64,000 nt of DNA from Symploca sp. SIO2C1. GTDB lineage: Bacteria > Cyanobacteriota > Cyanobacteriia > Cyanobacteriales > Coleofasciculaceae. Where the stretch lies: NCBI GenBank assembly GCA_010692635.1, contig JAAHGL010000005.1:20130-84129 (forward strand), written 5' to 3'. The translations under genes and the position numbers were made by a program. Under the pieces are notes generated by a model. The model saw only the letters and a list, made by a program, of their open reading frames with translations. It was not told the origin of the DNA and searched no databases. Positions 22,306 through 31,743 of this stretch are shown in pieces (position 1 is the first letter of the stretch; every line of letters starts with the position of its first letter).

Positions 22306-25071
22306 CTAATTTTCTAAATCTAAATTTGCTTCCCCAATCAACGTAAAAGCTGCCCAATCTTTAGGATCAGGATATTGCTTCATCGTTGCTAGCATAGCAC
22401 CGCGTAAGGCTTGAGCTTTATCGGGATTGGATGAGAGACTTTGATAAAACTGAGTCATTAGGGAGGCAGTGGGAGCATCTGGCACTTGCCATAAAGAAAC
22501 TATCACGCTGGGTACACCAGCACTAATAAAGGAGCGAGATAACCCTACTACCCCATCTCCAGTAATTCTACCTCTGCCAGTATCACAGGCACTCAAAACC
22601 ACTAATTCAGCATTCAATTGCAAATCCAGGATTTCTTCAGCAGTGAGTAAGCCGTCATCCTTATTAGATGGGGTTAAGGCAATCGCACTTCCTAATCCCC
22701 TTATCTCATCTAGTAACCCGTGGGTTGCCAGGTGAATCATTCTCGCTTTACCCAACTGCTGCTTAATCGCAGTTTCAGTGGCTTGATTACCGATGAGGGG
22801 TTGGGTATTTAACAGAGGTGCAATGGCATTTGCTTCTCGTTCAGCGCCAGGAAGGGAGGATAACTGTTGTGGCTTCTCTCCTGGAGATAAGGACACACTA
22901 GGCATGGAAGGATTTCCTACTACGAGAGAATGGGAAATTCCATCCCCAATTCTGTTCCTTTGCTTATGGGTTAAATCAAGTACTTGAATTGAAGGTGCAG
23001 TGAGAATAGTGTGTTTTTCGATTAAATATTTACCTGAATTATCCTGGAGAGCAGAGAAAGGAACCAAGAATAACTCACCTTGAGGGATAAAAATGACATG
23101 ATTGTTAGGGTTCTGTGGTAATAATTCAGCAATCGGTTCAATCAACAGATTATGAAGTTGCTGTAGATTTTCAGTAGAGTTAGCTTCCTGTGGTAATTGA
23201 TTTCCTGGACGTTCAGTAACTACAATTCCCCTAACACCAATTGAATTGCGGCTACGGAGAACCAATTTTTCTAGAGAAGTAGGTTGTTTTTGTCCTAAAG
23301 AACTGAATTTCACTTGGCGCAAGGCAACTTCGCCAGAGGGTTTGACTACCCAGATTAAGAGCGTTGATTCCTTGGTTTGCAGTCGATTTTGCTCTTTGAA
23401 GTTTTCCGAAATGATTGAATATTCAACGATTGTCGCATGGTGATCTTTGGCAATTTGTTTAATTTGCTCAATGTTGGGTGGAGTAATGGCAGATTCTTCA
23501 GTTGCTCCAGAGGAGAAACCCTGAGATAATAGCTCAACAAAAGCACGAGCTCTCCCTCGCTCAGCAATTTCTAGAGCAGCTTCAGCTTGATTTTGAGCAA
23601 TCAGAATTTTTTGTAGGTTGATATAAGGCGTATTTTGGGTTTCAAAAATTGATACTTTGTAGGCATCATTGTTACCTAGCCTGGTTCTTAGAGATTCCAA
23701 ACGCTCGATACCTTTTCGTAGATTAGAACTAGCAGCTGATAAATTGCCAGAGGTGAACTGAATAACCGCCGTATTATTGAGCACTACCGCCTCTTCTTGG
23801 CGGCTATTGCTCAAGGATGCAGAGGCAAAGAAGCGCTGATATAACTCAAGTGCTTGGTTGAAATCTCCCTTTTGAAAATAGACAAGCCCTAGATTCCCCC
23901 GCACCTTATTCGCCATTTGGGACTCACGGATGTCATAAGCTACAGCTAAAGCTTGCTCATACAGTTCAATTGCTTGGTTATAATCTCCTAGGAAATAATA
24001 AGCACCGGCTAAGTTACCTAAAGCCTGGATTTCTCCTCGGGGGTTTTTAATTGTTCTGGAGATGGCTAAATATTGTTGCTGATATTCAATAGCTTGGTTA
24101 TATTTTCCTAAACTATGGTAAATTATGCCTAGATTGGACAGTGCTTGCCCTTCTCCAAGGGGTTCTTTAATTGCTCGTGAGATAGCTAATCGCTGTTGCT
24201 GATATTCAATAGCTTGGTCATATTCTCCTAAGGCATGATAAACAATACCCAAATCTCCTAAAGCCTTTCCTTCCCCTCGGCGATCTTTAAGTTCTTGGGC
24301 AAGTTCTAAGCGCTGTTGATGAGTTTCAATAGCTTTAGCATAAAGGTCTGCACCATAGTAAGCATTACCCAGATTTCCTAGAGCCATCCCCCCTAACTTT
24401 GGGTCGCCACCATTGTAATAATAAGCCTTATGCCAGGTATAGCTGAAATATTCCTGCAAATAGGTAAATGGTTCAATGTAATAATAACCTTTTTGTAGAT
24501 ATGCCAATCCTAAATTTCCCAGCAGGAGTACTTCCAAATCGCGATCGCTAATTTCTTTGGCAATTACTAAACTCTGCTTGTAGTAGTCAATTGCCCTGTC
24601 AAAATAGCCACCGACGGCATGGTTAGCCAAACCCAAGTCAAACAAAGCTTTTGCCTCTGCTTTGCGGTCTCTATTTCTTCTGGCAAACTCTACTGCTAAT
24701 TCATTAGTTGTCAACCAGTCGGGGGCAACTTCCTCTGCAAAGTAAGTGATACCTTGGGGACTGGTAAACATACCCTCCCACTCAAAATTCTGGATTGGCT
24801 CATAGATAGTTAGTAGCTGTGGCTCAGATTGCTCTACAAGTTTTGCTTGGCTGCTTGGCTCTTGTTCGTTTAACCAACTTTCAGCTGCTACTGGTGTTGG
24901 AGATAATGCTAAGACTTTGGTAAGTTTTAACCATGAATATTCACAAATGAGATCTGAAGGCTTAACATATTGCCGTCTACATCTACCGTTAAATTTTAAG
25001 TCTACATTACCAACAACAAGGATGGTTATGGTAATAATAATTGTGGTAATACTAATTTTTTTTAATTGCAT
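22306..25071 (-). CDS. TPR-CHAT protein (caspase-like protease fold)
   Basis: A 921-residue protein. A hydrophobic N-terminal segment (TTIIITITILVVGNVDL) suggests a signal anchor. Residues about 140-470 hold about eight TPR units of the 40-residue type (GEGKALGDLGIVYHALGEYD). Residues about 560-915 form a CHAT domain with catalytic H784 (HLATHG) and C829 (LSACDTG), followed by VIVSLWQVPD. CHAT is a caspase-like peptidase fold; with catalytic residues present, proteolysis is plausible. No partner effector such as gasdermin or a Cas protein is adjacent, so it is of the common stand-alone cyanobacterial type. Confidence 0.9.
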   Translation of the reverse strand: MQLKKISITTIIITITILVVGNVDLKFNGRCRRQYVKPSDLICEYSWLKLTKVLALSPTPVAAESWLNEQEPSSQAKLVEQSEPQLLTIYEPIQNFEWEGMFTSPQGITYFAEEVAPDWLTTNELAVEFARRNRDRKAEAKALFDLGLANHAVGGYFDRAIDYYKQSLVIAKEISDRDLEVLLLGNLGLAYLQKGYYYIEPFTYLQEYFSYTWHKAYYYNGGDPKLGGMALGNLGNAYYGADLYAKAIETHQQRLELAQELKDRRGEGKALGDLGIVYHALGEYDQAIEYQQQRLAISRAIKEPLGEGQALSNLGIIYHSLGKYNQAIEYQQQYLAISRTIKNPRGEIQALGNLAGAYYFLGDYNQAIELYEQALAVAYDIRESQMANKVRGNLGLVYFQKGDFNQALELYQRFFASASLSNSRQEEAVVLNNTAVIQFTSGNLSAASSNLRKGIERLESLRTRLGNNDAYKVSIFETQNTPYINLQKILIAQNQAEAALEIAERGRARAFVELLSQGFSSGATEESAITPPNIEQIKQIAKDHHATIVEYSIISENFKEQNRLQTKESTLLIWVVKPSGEVALRQVKFSSLGQKQPTSLEKLVLRSRNSIGVRGIVVTERPGNQLPQEANSTENLQQLHNLLIEPIAELLPQNPNNHVIFIPQGELFLVPFSALQDNSGKYLIEKHTILTAPSIQVLDLTHKQRNRIGDGISHSLVVGNPSMPSVSLSPGEKPQQLSSLPGAEREANAIAPLLNTQPLIGNQATETAIKQQLGKARMIHLATHGLLDEIRGLGSAIALTPSNKDDGLLTAEEILDLQLNAELVVLSACDTGRGRITGDGVVGLSRSFISAGVPSVIVSLWQVPDAPTASLMTQFYQSLSSNPDKAQALRGAMLATMKQYPDPKDWAAFTLIGEANLDLEN

Positions 25072-25296
25072 AAATTTATTTAATACAGCAGTAGAAAGAA
25101 ATAGTCCTTAAATCTTAGCAATATGTTCCATAACCTCTGTAATACCAAATCTGGTACGAGCTTTTTTGAGTAATGAGCATTAGAAGGCAGGAGGAACAAG
25201 AGTTTTCCTACCTAAAAAGAAGTCAGAAACTCGTTATATCAAGCGATTCAGCCCCAGATGTATGATGCTTGAGTGTCTGAAGAGCTCCTGAGGAGC

Positions 25297-25338
25297 GCTT
25301 CGCGCCCCCAATTGAATGGGAGAAACAATTCTCTTCCA
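25297..25338 (+). repeat. Dispersed repeat (AATTGAATGGGAG family), partial copy
   Basis: GCTTCGCG, CCCCCAATTGAATGGGAGAA and ACAATTCTCTTCC match 4263-4310. The match stops where a long heptamer array begins. Confidence 0.8.
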
Positions 25339-25584
25339 TTAGCAATTAGCCATTAGCAATTAGCAATTAGCCATTAGCCATTAGCAATTAGCAATTAGCA
25401 ATTAGCCATTAGCCATTAGCAATTAGCCATTAGCCATTAGCAATTAGCCATTAGCAATTAGCCATTAGCAATTAGCAATTAGCCATTAGCAATTAGCCAT
25501 TAGCCATTAGCAATTAGCCATTAGCAATTAGCCATTAGCAATTAGCCATTAGCAATTAGCCATTAGCAATTAGCCATTAGCCAT
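25337..25584. repeat. Long TTAGCAA / TTAGCCA heptamer array
   Basis: About 35 tandem heptamers alternate TTAGCAA and TTAGCCA in an irregular order. It is the longest array in the window and lies about 60 bp before a start codon. The rest of 25072-25642 contains no gene. Confidence 0.95.
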
Positions 25585-25642
25585 CCCCAACTGCATAACT
25601 TCAGATTGGAGCCACTATTTATTTATTAGTAGTATTTCTACC

Positions 25643-26863
25643 GTGAGTATGGCAGCAACACAGAGCAGCAGAGACATGGCAATGGTTGAGCTACGTAAAT
25701 ACTGGACAATTGTCAGGCTTAACCCGGGTCGAGGAAAGTATGAATCCGAAGTTGCAGCAGCTAAGGAATTTCTGTTCTCAGGCAAACTAAGTTCATGGGA
25801 GCAAGCAAATAAGAAAGCAATTCAACATCAGTTGTGGACTTTGTGCCGCTCTACCGAACCTTCAATTCGCTCCCATGCTGCTCTTAACCTGCGATGCTAC
25901 ATTTCCTATGCGGCTAAGCAAAGTGTCGATCGCTTAGTTGAAAAATACATTTGTACTAGTGAGAAAAACATCATAGCTAACGATTTATATTCCTGTGTTC
26001 TAGATGATGAGGGTAAATTGCTGCAATTTGTCCTTGAAGATGATGATAAGCGCCTCAAATTTGCTTTGGATGAGAGACAAAGACTGCTAGTTATCAATGG
26101 TAAGGGTTTACAAGCCGTTAGCCAACCTTTTAGTTTTAAGGTTTTAGCTACTTTTGAACCCAATCACTCCCAGGGGAGGAATTTAGCTAATTGGACTAGT
26201 CTTCTGGTAAAGCAAGAACCGGAGGTTAAACTCATTCTCCGGGAATATGGCTTTCATCCTGACTCCCTCTGGCGATTTCTCAGTAAAGTTAAGCCTGAGC
26301 AACTGCAATATTTAGAGCAACAGTTTTCTGATTTGTCTGCAAATAAGATTGCCTATCATGTTCAGCTACTAACTGCTTTACGCCAGGTTAATCAGCGGCA
26401 TAGGCGTGAGCAACTCAAAAGTAAATCTCAGGATCAACGAGAAAAAAAACATGACCACTTATTTAAGATGATGCTCGATGAATTACCAAAACAATCAATT
26501 GCCATTGCTTCTACCAAAGCCTTAAAGGATGAGCTGCAAAAAATCAGAAATTTTCTCTGTAAGCAACCAAGGGAAATATGTTTGTCAGAATCTTTGGAGC
26601 AAAAGATTAGTGGTAATTTTAAGATTCACTTTGATAAACCTGAATTCAATGATTTAGAGGAATTGGAAAAGCGGGAAATTGCAGAATTTCACTATCGTAT
26701 ACAACAACAATTTCAGCCGTACTATCACCAAAAGCATCTTCAATGTTTAGACTGCTCTTTAAAATCAACCATCCTCAATCGCCTCACTTACTTACAAAAC
26801 AGTCGTAGCCGCAAGCTTGTCAATCAATCTTCTCAATATTCAACTCCCATATATGGCGCTTGA
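25643..26863 (+). CDS. Unknown 406-residue protein
   Basis: I do not recognise this family. It is soluble, basic and helical. It contains a short acidic repeat-like stretch (residues about 120-150: VLDDEGKLLQFVLEDDDKRL, then KFALDERQRLLV), and a possible metal-binding pair of Cys (QCLDCS, about 371) near the C-terminus. The frame opens with GTG at 25643, just after the long heptamer array. Its final residues (STPIYGA) and stop lie in a dispersed MITE family 2 copy that starts at 26841, so its natural C-terminus may have been longer or different. Upstream of a sigma factor gene but separated from it by about 700 bp of repeats. Confidence 0.65.
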   Translation: MSMAATQSSRDMAMVELRKYWTIVRLNPGRGKYESEVAAAKEFLFSGKLSSWEQANKKAIQHQLWTLCRSTEPSIRSHAALNLRCYISYAAKQSVDRLVEKYICTSEKNIIANDLYSCVLDDEGKLLQFVLEDDDKRLKFALDERQRLLVINGKGLQAVSQPFSFKVLATFEPNHSQGRNLANWTSLLVKQEPEVKLILREYGFHPDSLWRFLSKVKPEQLQYLEQQFSDLSANKIAYHVQLLTALRQVNQRHRREQLKSKSQDQREKKHDHLFKMMLDELPKQSIAIASTKALKDELQKIRNFLCKQPREICLSESLEQKISGNFKIHFDKPEFNDLEELEKREIAEFHYRIQQQFQPYYHQKHLQCLDCSLKSTILNRLTYLQNSRSRKLVNQSSQYSTPIYGA

Positions 26864-27008
26864 AGGCTCAAAAAACACTATATATGGAAATACTCAAGAG
26901 GTTAGAAAAATTGTATTCTTCTTCCTCAGCTTCCTCAGCTCCCCCAGCTCCCTCAGCTTCCCCAGCTCCCTTGACAACGACATCTTTACCTTAACTTGTC
27001 ACCAATGG
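26841..27008 (-). mobile_element. MITE family 2, truncated copy
   Basis: This is an inverted copy, about 95% alike, of the element at 31744-31926. Shared tracts include CTTGAAGGCTCAAAAAACAC, TATATATGGAAATACTCAAG and CTTAACTTGTCACCA. The right end is complete; the left terminal part seen at 31893-31926 is missing. The truncated edge lies inside the preceding reading frame. The interior holds C/T-rich 9-mers (CTTCCTCAG). Confidence 0.85.
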
Positions 27009-27015
27009 CTAATAG

Positions 27016-27096
27016 CTAATCTCTGAATAAACACCGACTCTCCGAGTCAGGCAACAGGGAAGAGAATTGTTTCTCCCATTCAATTTGGGGCGCAGG
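27016..27096 (-). repeat. Dispersed repeat (AATTGAATGGGAG family), inverted copy
   Basis: It reads in reverse relative to 4263-4340: CTAATCTCTGAATAAACACC, then TCCGAGTCAG and AAGAGAATTGTTTCTCCCAT. The copies differ by a few bases. Confidence 0.85.
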
Positions 27097-27556
27097 GTGC
27101 TCCTGGCAAGATCTCCACAATTAGAGGATTTTGGAGTGATATGGTGTGGTGGAACAGCGGCGTGAAGAGTAGTAACTGAGAGAAGCTGACTTTGTGACCC
27201 ATGATACATTTGTTCAACTATTCCCTCGGTAAGCTAACTGAACTGAGCGCTCGTGGAAGCTCTACCAACTGTTAGCTCAATTTGAGCGTCCACAGACTCA
27301 TAAATGTTACAATATTTAACGTAAATGAGCATATAATAAAGTTTTATGAAGAAATTAGTGAAGCTGACATTAGCACATCTTACCTCAAACCTGGTATAAC
27401 TCTAAAGCTTATACCAGCCTCTCTAACCATATTCTTACGATTGACAAACATAAAATTTGCTTCAGACAACAGGAATTAGCACTACCCTGCTGCGCTAAAC
27501 CGGGCAGAATAACCAAGATGTTTGCTTTAGAACCCATTTATCTCTAATCGAGCGCT
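27097..27556. promoter_or_regulatory. Upstream region of the sigma factor gene
   Basis: No gene is supported; short open frames here have no coding character. It must contain the promoter of the downstream sigma factor gene. AT-rich stretches around 27300-27350 and 27400-27450 are the likeliest sites, but no exact box is defensible. Confidence 0.4.
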
Positions 27557-28516
27557 ATGAAAACTGCTCAGACTTCAACAGATCTAGTCCGTACTTACCT
27601 GCGAGAAATTGGTCGCGTGCCCTTGCTCACTCATGAACAAGAAATACTTTATGGAAAACAGGTACAACGACTAATTGACTTAAGGGGAACGAAAGAGTCT
27701 CTAGAAGAAAAGCTAGAGCGTGAGCCAACCATCTCAGAATGGGCGCAAGCGGCTAATATCTCTGAAGCCCAATTGGAATCAGCCATTGCCGGTGGTGAAG
27801 CGGCAAAACGCAAGATGGTGGAAGCTAATTTGCGACTAGTAGTTTCGGTAGCCAAGAAATACATCAAGCGTAATGTAGACTTATTGGACTTGATTCAAGA
27901 AGGCACAATTGGTATGCAGCGAGGGGTAGAAAAATTTGACCCCTCTAAAGGATATCGTTTTTCTACTTATGCTTACTGGTGGATTCGGCAAGCCATTACC
28001 CGTGCCATTGCAGAAAAAGGGCGTACAATTCGTCTTCCCATCCATATTACTGAGAAACTCAACAAGATTAAAAAGGTTCAACGCCAACTCTCACAAAAGC
28101 TGGGTAGATCAGCCAGTATCTTAGAATTAGCTCAAGAGTTGGAATTGTCAGAAAAGCAAGTACGGGAGTACTTGGAACGATCGCGTCAACCTTTGTCTTT
28201 GGATCTACGTGTAGGAGATAATCAGGATACAGAATTAGTAGAGTTGCTCGAAGATGATGGTCCGACTCCTGAAGATTTTGTCACTTACTCAGCGCTGCAA
28301 ATTGATTTACATAAGCTGATGGCTGATTTAACACCTCAGCAACAGCAGGTATTAGCACTACGTTTTGGCTTAGAAAGTGGGCGCCCTATGACCTTAGCAA
28401 AAATTGGTGATTGCCTTAGTATCAGTCGTGAAAGAGTACGACAAATCGAACGGGAAGCACTTTCTAAACTCCGCAAGCGCAAAGCTGACATTCGTGAGTA
28501 TATAGCGGCTAGTTAA
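27557..28516 (+). CDS. Group 2 RNA polymerase sigma factor (RpoD subfamily)
   Basis: A 319-residue sigma-70 protein without the long region 1.1 of the housekeeping factor. Region 1.2 is [20 protein letters not shown]. Region 2 carries [40 protein letters not shown] and [20 protein letters not shown]. Region 3 is near [14 protein letters not shown]. Region 4 ends with the helix-turn-helix [19 protein letters not shown]. These are dispensable, stress- or nutrient-linked factors related to SigB, SigC, SigD and SigE; I cannot assign which. The ATG at 27557 starts a typical N-terminus. It is monocistronic, with a terminator-like hairpin after the stop. Confidence 0.95.
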   Translation: MKTAQTSTDLVRTYLREIGRVPLLTHEQEILYGKQVQRLIDLRGTKESLEEKLEREPTISEWAQAANISEAQLESAIAGGEAAKRKMVEANLRLVVSVAKKYIKRNVDLLDLIQEGTIGMQRGVEKFDPSKGYRFSTYAYWWIRQAITRAIAEKGRTIRLPIHITEKLNKIKKVQRQLSQKLGRSASILELAQELELSEKQVREYLERSRQPLSLDLRVGDNQDTELVELLEDDGPTPEDFVTYSALQIDLHKLMADLTPQQQQVLALRFGLESGRPMTLAKIGDCLSISRERVRQIEREALSKLRKRKADIREYIAAS

Positions 28517-28517
28517 C

Positions 28518-28560
28518 TCATTCCTCCCCTAAGGGGGATGAGAAGTTTCTCTTATTTATT
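28518..28560 (+). terminator. Terminator-like hairpin after the sigma factor gene
   Basis: CTCATTCCTCCCC can fold back on GGGGGATGAG with a short loop, followed by T-rich sequence (TTTCTCTTATTTATT). The stem has a bulge and the T-run is broken. Confidence 0.45.
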
Positions 28561-28769
28561 ATTTGTTGTTTGTGAAGGCTTTTACCTGAGTAGCTTGCCC
28601 CAAGGGCTGGTGAGAGAACCCGATATCAATAGTTCGGTTCTACCCACTGTATCATTCGTACTAGCTTGTTAACTTAGTTTATAGAGACTTCGAGAATAGA
28701 GAGAAACAAAACCAGCAGCTCCCTCCTTCGGTGGGAAGATGTGAGAGAGTTGTTACTAGGAGGAAAAAG

Positions 28770-29114
28770 GTGAACCATACATCCAACGACACCCATGAGT
28801 TTTTTGAGGGCGATTCTGACACCAATGTCCTTTGGCAGTATGTGCAATCTATGAGTCCAGAAGCTATTGCCCATATGTCTAAACCAACCTCTTCTGAAGT
28901 ATTTCAGGTGATGGAGCGCAATATCATGGGAATGCTGGGAAACCTACCTTCAGAAAACTTTGACGTGAGTGTTAGTACAACCCGTGAAAATTTGGGACGT
29001 CTGTTAGCTTCGGCGATGGTTAGTGGCTATTTCCTGCGCAATGCTGAACAACGCATGACTTTTGAAAAGTCTCTACAAATAGCTGAATCTCAATCTTCTT
29101 CTGAAGCCGACTAA
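28770..29114 (+). CDS. DUF760 family protein
   Basis: A 114-residue conserved cyanobacterial and plastid protein of unknown function. The core is LWQYVQSMSPEAIAHMSKPT, then EVFQVMERNIMGMLGNLPSE and LGRLLASAMVSGYFLRNAEQ. I choose GTG 28770 as the start because AGGAGG (28758-28763) lies 6 nt before it; the frame is open further upstream but that part has no family similarity I can see. It precedes moaE on the same strand, 51 bp away. Members have been linked to photosynthetic gene sets only by distribution. Confidence 0.85.
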   Translation: MNHTSNDTHEFFEGDSDTNVLWQYVQSMSPEAIAHMSKPTSSEVFQVMERNIMGMLGNLPSENFDVSVSTTRENLGRLLASAMVSGYFLRNAEQRMTFEKSLQIAESQSSSEAD

Positions 29115-29131
29115 TAGGGGAAACGCTATCC

Positions 29132-29162
29132 TTAATTCTTAATTCCGCGCAGCGGTACTAGC
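29132..29162 (-). repeat. CCGCTGCGCGGAATT repeat, inverted partial copy
   Basis: AATTCCGCGCAGCGGTACTA is the reverse of the start of the repeats at 42087 and 53286. It ends at the TTG start of moaE. Confidence 0.75.
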
Positions 29163-29165
29163 AGC

Positions 29166-29633
29166 TTGATTACTCAACAGCATCCTCAAGACAGTTTTGC
29201 CATTACTTTTGCACCATTATCTTTGACAGAAATCTATGCTTTAGCTGATGATCCAGCCAATGGAGCGGTAGTAGTCATGAGTGGTACTGTACGCAATCAA
29301 ACCGATGGTAAGCCAGTAGTTGCACTGGAATATCAAGCTTATGAACCAATGGCAATACAAGTATTTGCTTCAATTGCTGCTGATATTCGTCAAAAATGGC
29401 CAGATGTGAATCGAGTAGTAATTCATCATCGCATAGGTCGCTTACAAATTGGCGAAATTAGTGTACTAGTAGCTGTTGGCTATCCCCATCGTTCGGAAGC
29501 ATTTGCGGCTTGCCAGTATGCAATTGATACTCTCAAACATAATGCCCCGATCTGGAAAAAAGAACATTGGGCAGATGGTTCTAGTAGTTGGGTAAGTATT
29601 GGTGCTTGTGAGGAAGTAACAAGTAAAAAGTAA
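29166..29633 (+). CDS. moaE: Molybdopterin synthase catalytic subunit MoaE
   Basis: MoaE, with thiocarboxylated MoaD, converts precursor Z (cyclic pyranopterin monophosphate) to molybdopterin. This 155-residue protein matches the family length. It shows GAVVVMSGTVRNQTDGKPVV, LEYQAYEPMA, VVIHHRIGRLQIGE and the catalytic-lysine region LKHNAPIWKKEHW. Start is TTG at 29166, or a nearby alternative; no Shine-Dalgarno is seen because a repeat abuts it. No moaD is adjacent. Its stop is followed by a GTAACGA-type heptamer tract. Confidence 0.94.
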   Translation: MITQQHPQDSFAITFAPLSLTEIYALADDPANGAVVVMSGTVRNQTDGKPVVALEYQAYEPMAIQVFASIAADIRQKWPDVNRVVIHHRIGRLQIGEISVLVAVGYPHRSEAFAACQYAIDTLKHNAPIWKKEHWADGSSSWVSIGACEEVTSKK

Positions 29634-29659
29634 CGAGTAACGAGTAACAAGTAACAAGT
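29626..29659. repeat. AAGTAAC / GAGTAAC heptamer tract
   Basis: Four to five tandem heptamers overlap the last codons and stop of moaE (the C-terminal TSKK and TAA). Confidence 0.8.
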
Positions 29660-29717
29660 TTTGAGTTAATCCTGCTTTTTGGTAGGATTAGTCATCGAGT
29701 TGTTAAGAGCTTAACAA

Positions 29718-30422
29718 ATGACTAGCATCTATCAAAAAGCAACAGTTGGTGCTACTGGGTTAACTCTAAGTCTGTTTGCTTTCCTTGGTAACCATCAGCA
29801 AGTACAGGCAACCACTATCTTTGATGTTGCAGGAGATCAGGACTGCTTCGGAACAAGTATAAGTCCATGCGATTTTATTAGATCTAATCAAATAATTCAG
29901 GAACCTGATGATGGTGATTTCGATTTTTTCAGAACTGGTTCCTTCAACTGGACACACAATTATACATTACCTGTGGGAAGCAACATTACTGGTGCAAGGC
30001 TGACAATTGTTACTTTAGATGTAGAGGATAATGGAGCTGGAGATGGTCAGGGTGGTGAACCGTTTGATGATCGCCTCTTTCTAGATGGACTTGAAGTCTT
30101 AGAAGCTTTTGATAATACTTTTACACCGGATCTAGATAGAAGAACACCAAAACCTGTTAACAGTACAGTTTTCAATTTAGATGCAAGTTTCTTCTCTGTC
30201 CTTAGAGATGGCAATATTGATGTGCAAGTAGTTTCTGACGCGGGTGTCAAATCTGATTTTATTGCCATAGATTTTGCAACACTTGAATTAACTGTCAGTG
30301 AAACTTCATCTGTACCAGAGCCAGTCTCTGTAATGAGTATCTTAGCTTTTGGCACATTTGGTGTTGGTTCTCTTCTGAAAGGAAGGTTGAGTGGAGCACA
30401 AGAGCAACCCAATAGTAAATAA
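29718..30422 (+). CDS. PEP-CTERM sorting-domain protein
   Basis: A 234-residue exported protein. Residues 1-31 are a signal peptide ending near QVQA. The body (about 35-200) is beta-rich and acidic, with two Cys (DQDCFGTSISPC). The C-terminus has SVPEP followed by a hydrophobic helix (VSVMSILAFGTFGVGSLLKG) and basic residues, the PEP-CTERM signal recognised by exosortase. Proteins of this kind are usually anchored or released in exopolysaccharide-rich envelopes. The specific function is unknown. No exosortase gene is in the window. Confidence 0.88.
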   Translation: MTSIYQKATVGATGLTLSLFAFLGNHQQVQATTIFDVAGDQDCFGTSISPCDFIRSNQIIQEPDDGDFDFFRTGSFNWTHNYTLPVGSNITGARLTIVTLDVEDNGAGDGQGGEPFDDRLFLDGLEVLEAFDNTFTPDLDRRTPKPVNSTVFNLDASFFSVLRDGNIDVQVVSDAGVKSDFIAIDFATLELTVSETSSVPEPVSVMSILAFGTFGVGSLLKGRLSGAQEQPNSK

Positions 30423-30450
30423 ACCATAACAGCCCACAATACTTGTAGAT

Positions 30451-30477
30451 GTTGGGTTTTTTGTCAACCCAACCTAC
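30451..30477. repeat. GTAGGTTGGG family fragment
   Basis: GTTGGGTTTTTTGTCAACCC then AACCTAC is one half-element, 22 bp before a full element. Confidence 0.75.
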
Positions 30478-30498
30478 TGCCGCGACACACCTAAAACT

Positions 30499-30687
30499 GT
30501 AGGTTGGGTGTAACGAAGTGAAACCCAACGCAGTATATTCCGGTGGGGTGAGCGAAAAAAGGAGTGGGAAAACAAGACAGCAGACGCGGAGACGCGGAGA
30601 CACGGAGACGCGGAGAATGGAAATCCCACACAAAATTTCGTTCACCCATTCCGGTGTTGGGTTACGCTATCGCTCCACCCAACCTAC
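30499..30687. repeat. GTAGGTTGGG element interrupted by a MITE
   Basis: The outer ends GTAGGTTGGGTG (30499) and CACCCAACCTAC (to 30687) enclose a family 1 MITE at 30546-30647. Removing the MITE and one 9-bp duplicate restores a continuous 78-bp palindromic element similar to 13200-13277. Confidence 0.88.
30546..30647 (+). mobile_element. MITE family 1, copy 3 (102 bp), nested
   Basis: The termini are GGGTGAGCGAAAAAAG and AAATTTCGTTCACCC. It is flanked by the direct repeat ATTCCGGTG (30537-30545 and 30648-30656). The interior is GACGCGGA-type repeats. The size (102 bp) equals the in-gene copy at 53974. Confidence 0.94.
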
Positions 30688-30855
30688 ATTTATTGCACTA
30701 TTTTAAGCTTGACACGGCAGTAGGAATAGTACTATTCATCACCTGCAACCTGGTTTTGTTTATATCCCATTTACTCCAAAGAACTCTGAGGGCAAAATAC
30801 AGTAAGCTGTGGTCAAATACATCTATGGCATTTGTCATTAAAGAGCTGAATTTTC

Positions 30856-31668
30856 GTGTCTCAAATCAAAACAAAACTAACTGGTGTGCCCCGCACCTTA
30901 CTGTTACCCCTCAGAGGAAGAGCTGAGGCACAAGCTCATCCTGATCCCCTCTTCCAAGATCCCTTGTCTGTTGAGTGGTTAAAACTCGTTGGTTGGGATC
31001 AAGAACTAGAGGCATCTGATCTTAAGTTTGGTGAAGCTTTTACTATTGCCATGGCTATCCGAACTATCTACCATGATCAAATCGCATCTCGTCATATTGC
31101 TAACTCTTCTCATCCGGTTGTTGTGGAATTGGGGGCTGGATTATCTAGTCGTTTTCACCGCGTAGGACAAAATGCTTATCGTTGGTTCGATTTGGATTTG
31201 CCTGTGGTAACTGAATTACGCCGTAAGTTAGATACACCAACACAACAGCACCAGTTTATTAGTGCTTCAGTCATGGATTTTAACTGGATGGATACGGTGA
31301 GTGAGGTAGCACCAGAAAATATTTTATTTATTGCAGAAGGTTTGCTCATGTACTTTGATGTACATGAGGTGCAGCAACTCATCGATGTGATGCACTCTCG
31401 TTTCCCAGGGGCAACCTTAGATCTGGAAGTATTAGGCAATTATGCCAAGCTCTATAGTAAAACCCTCACTCAAATTGGAGCACCCCTTAAGTGGTTGGTT
31501 AAGAATGAAGCAGACTTAGTAGCGATGGGATTGCAGGTAGTCAATGTTTGTCCTCTTTTTCAACTGTATCCTGAGTGTTGGCCTTGGCAATGGCAATTAA
31601 TTTTGAGATTCCTTAACCAATTCCCCTATTTTCGTAATGGTTATCTGATGGTCGAGACTAAGTTATAA
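30856..31668 (+). CDS. Leucine-carboxyl-methyltransferase-family SAM methyltransferase
   Basis: A 270-residue class I methyltransferase of the LCM/PPM1 superfamily, a group often annotated as polyketide-type O-methyltransferases. Motif I is VVVELGAGLSSRF, with D in RWFDLDLPVV. A post-I acidic site is ILFIAEGLLMYFDVHEVQQL. The start is GTG at 30856. There is no adjacent biosynthetic cluster, so the acceptor is unknown. The upstream 430 bp is almost entirely repeats and one nested MITE, and no promoter is evident. Confidence 0.82.
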   Translation: MSQIKTKLTGVPRTLLLPLRGRAEAQAHPDPLFQDPLSVEWLKLVGWDQELEASDLKFGEAFTIAMAIRTIYHDQIASRHIANSSHPVVVELGAGLSSRFHRVGQNAYRWFDLDLPVVTELRRKLDTPTQQHQFISASVMDFNWMDTVSEVAPENILFIAEGLLMYFDVHEVQQLIDVMHSRFPGATLDLEVLGNYAKLYSKTLTQIGAPLKWLVKNEADLVAMGLQVVNVCPLFQLYPECWPWQWQLILRFLNQFPYFRNGYLMVETKL

Positions 31669-31702
31669 CATGGTAAAAATGGGATGATCCCGTAAAAATA
31701 AG

Positions 31703-31734
31703 GTAGGTTGGGTGGAGCGCTAGCGCAACCCAAC
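31703..31734. repeat. GTAGGTTGGG element, short
   Basis: GTAGGTTGGGTGGAGCGCTA and GCGCAACCCAAC form a compact hairpin, 9 bp before a MITE family 2 copy. Confidence 0.8.
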
Positions 31735-31743
31735 AGCAAATAC

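Noticed and set aside
22306..25071. CHAT protein as part of a gasdermin or type III-E (Craspase) defence system
   Set aside because: No gasdermin, Cas or other effector is adjacent; TPR-CHAT proteins are common stand-alone genes in cyanobacteria.
30518..30926. Two forward frames over the nested repeats before the methyltransferase
   Set aside because: They consist of MITE and GTAGGTTGGG repeat sequence and have no independent support.
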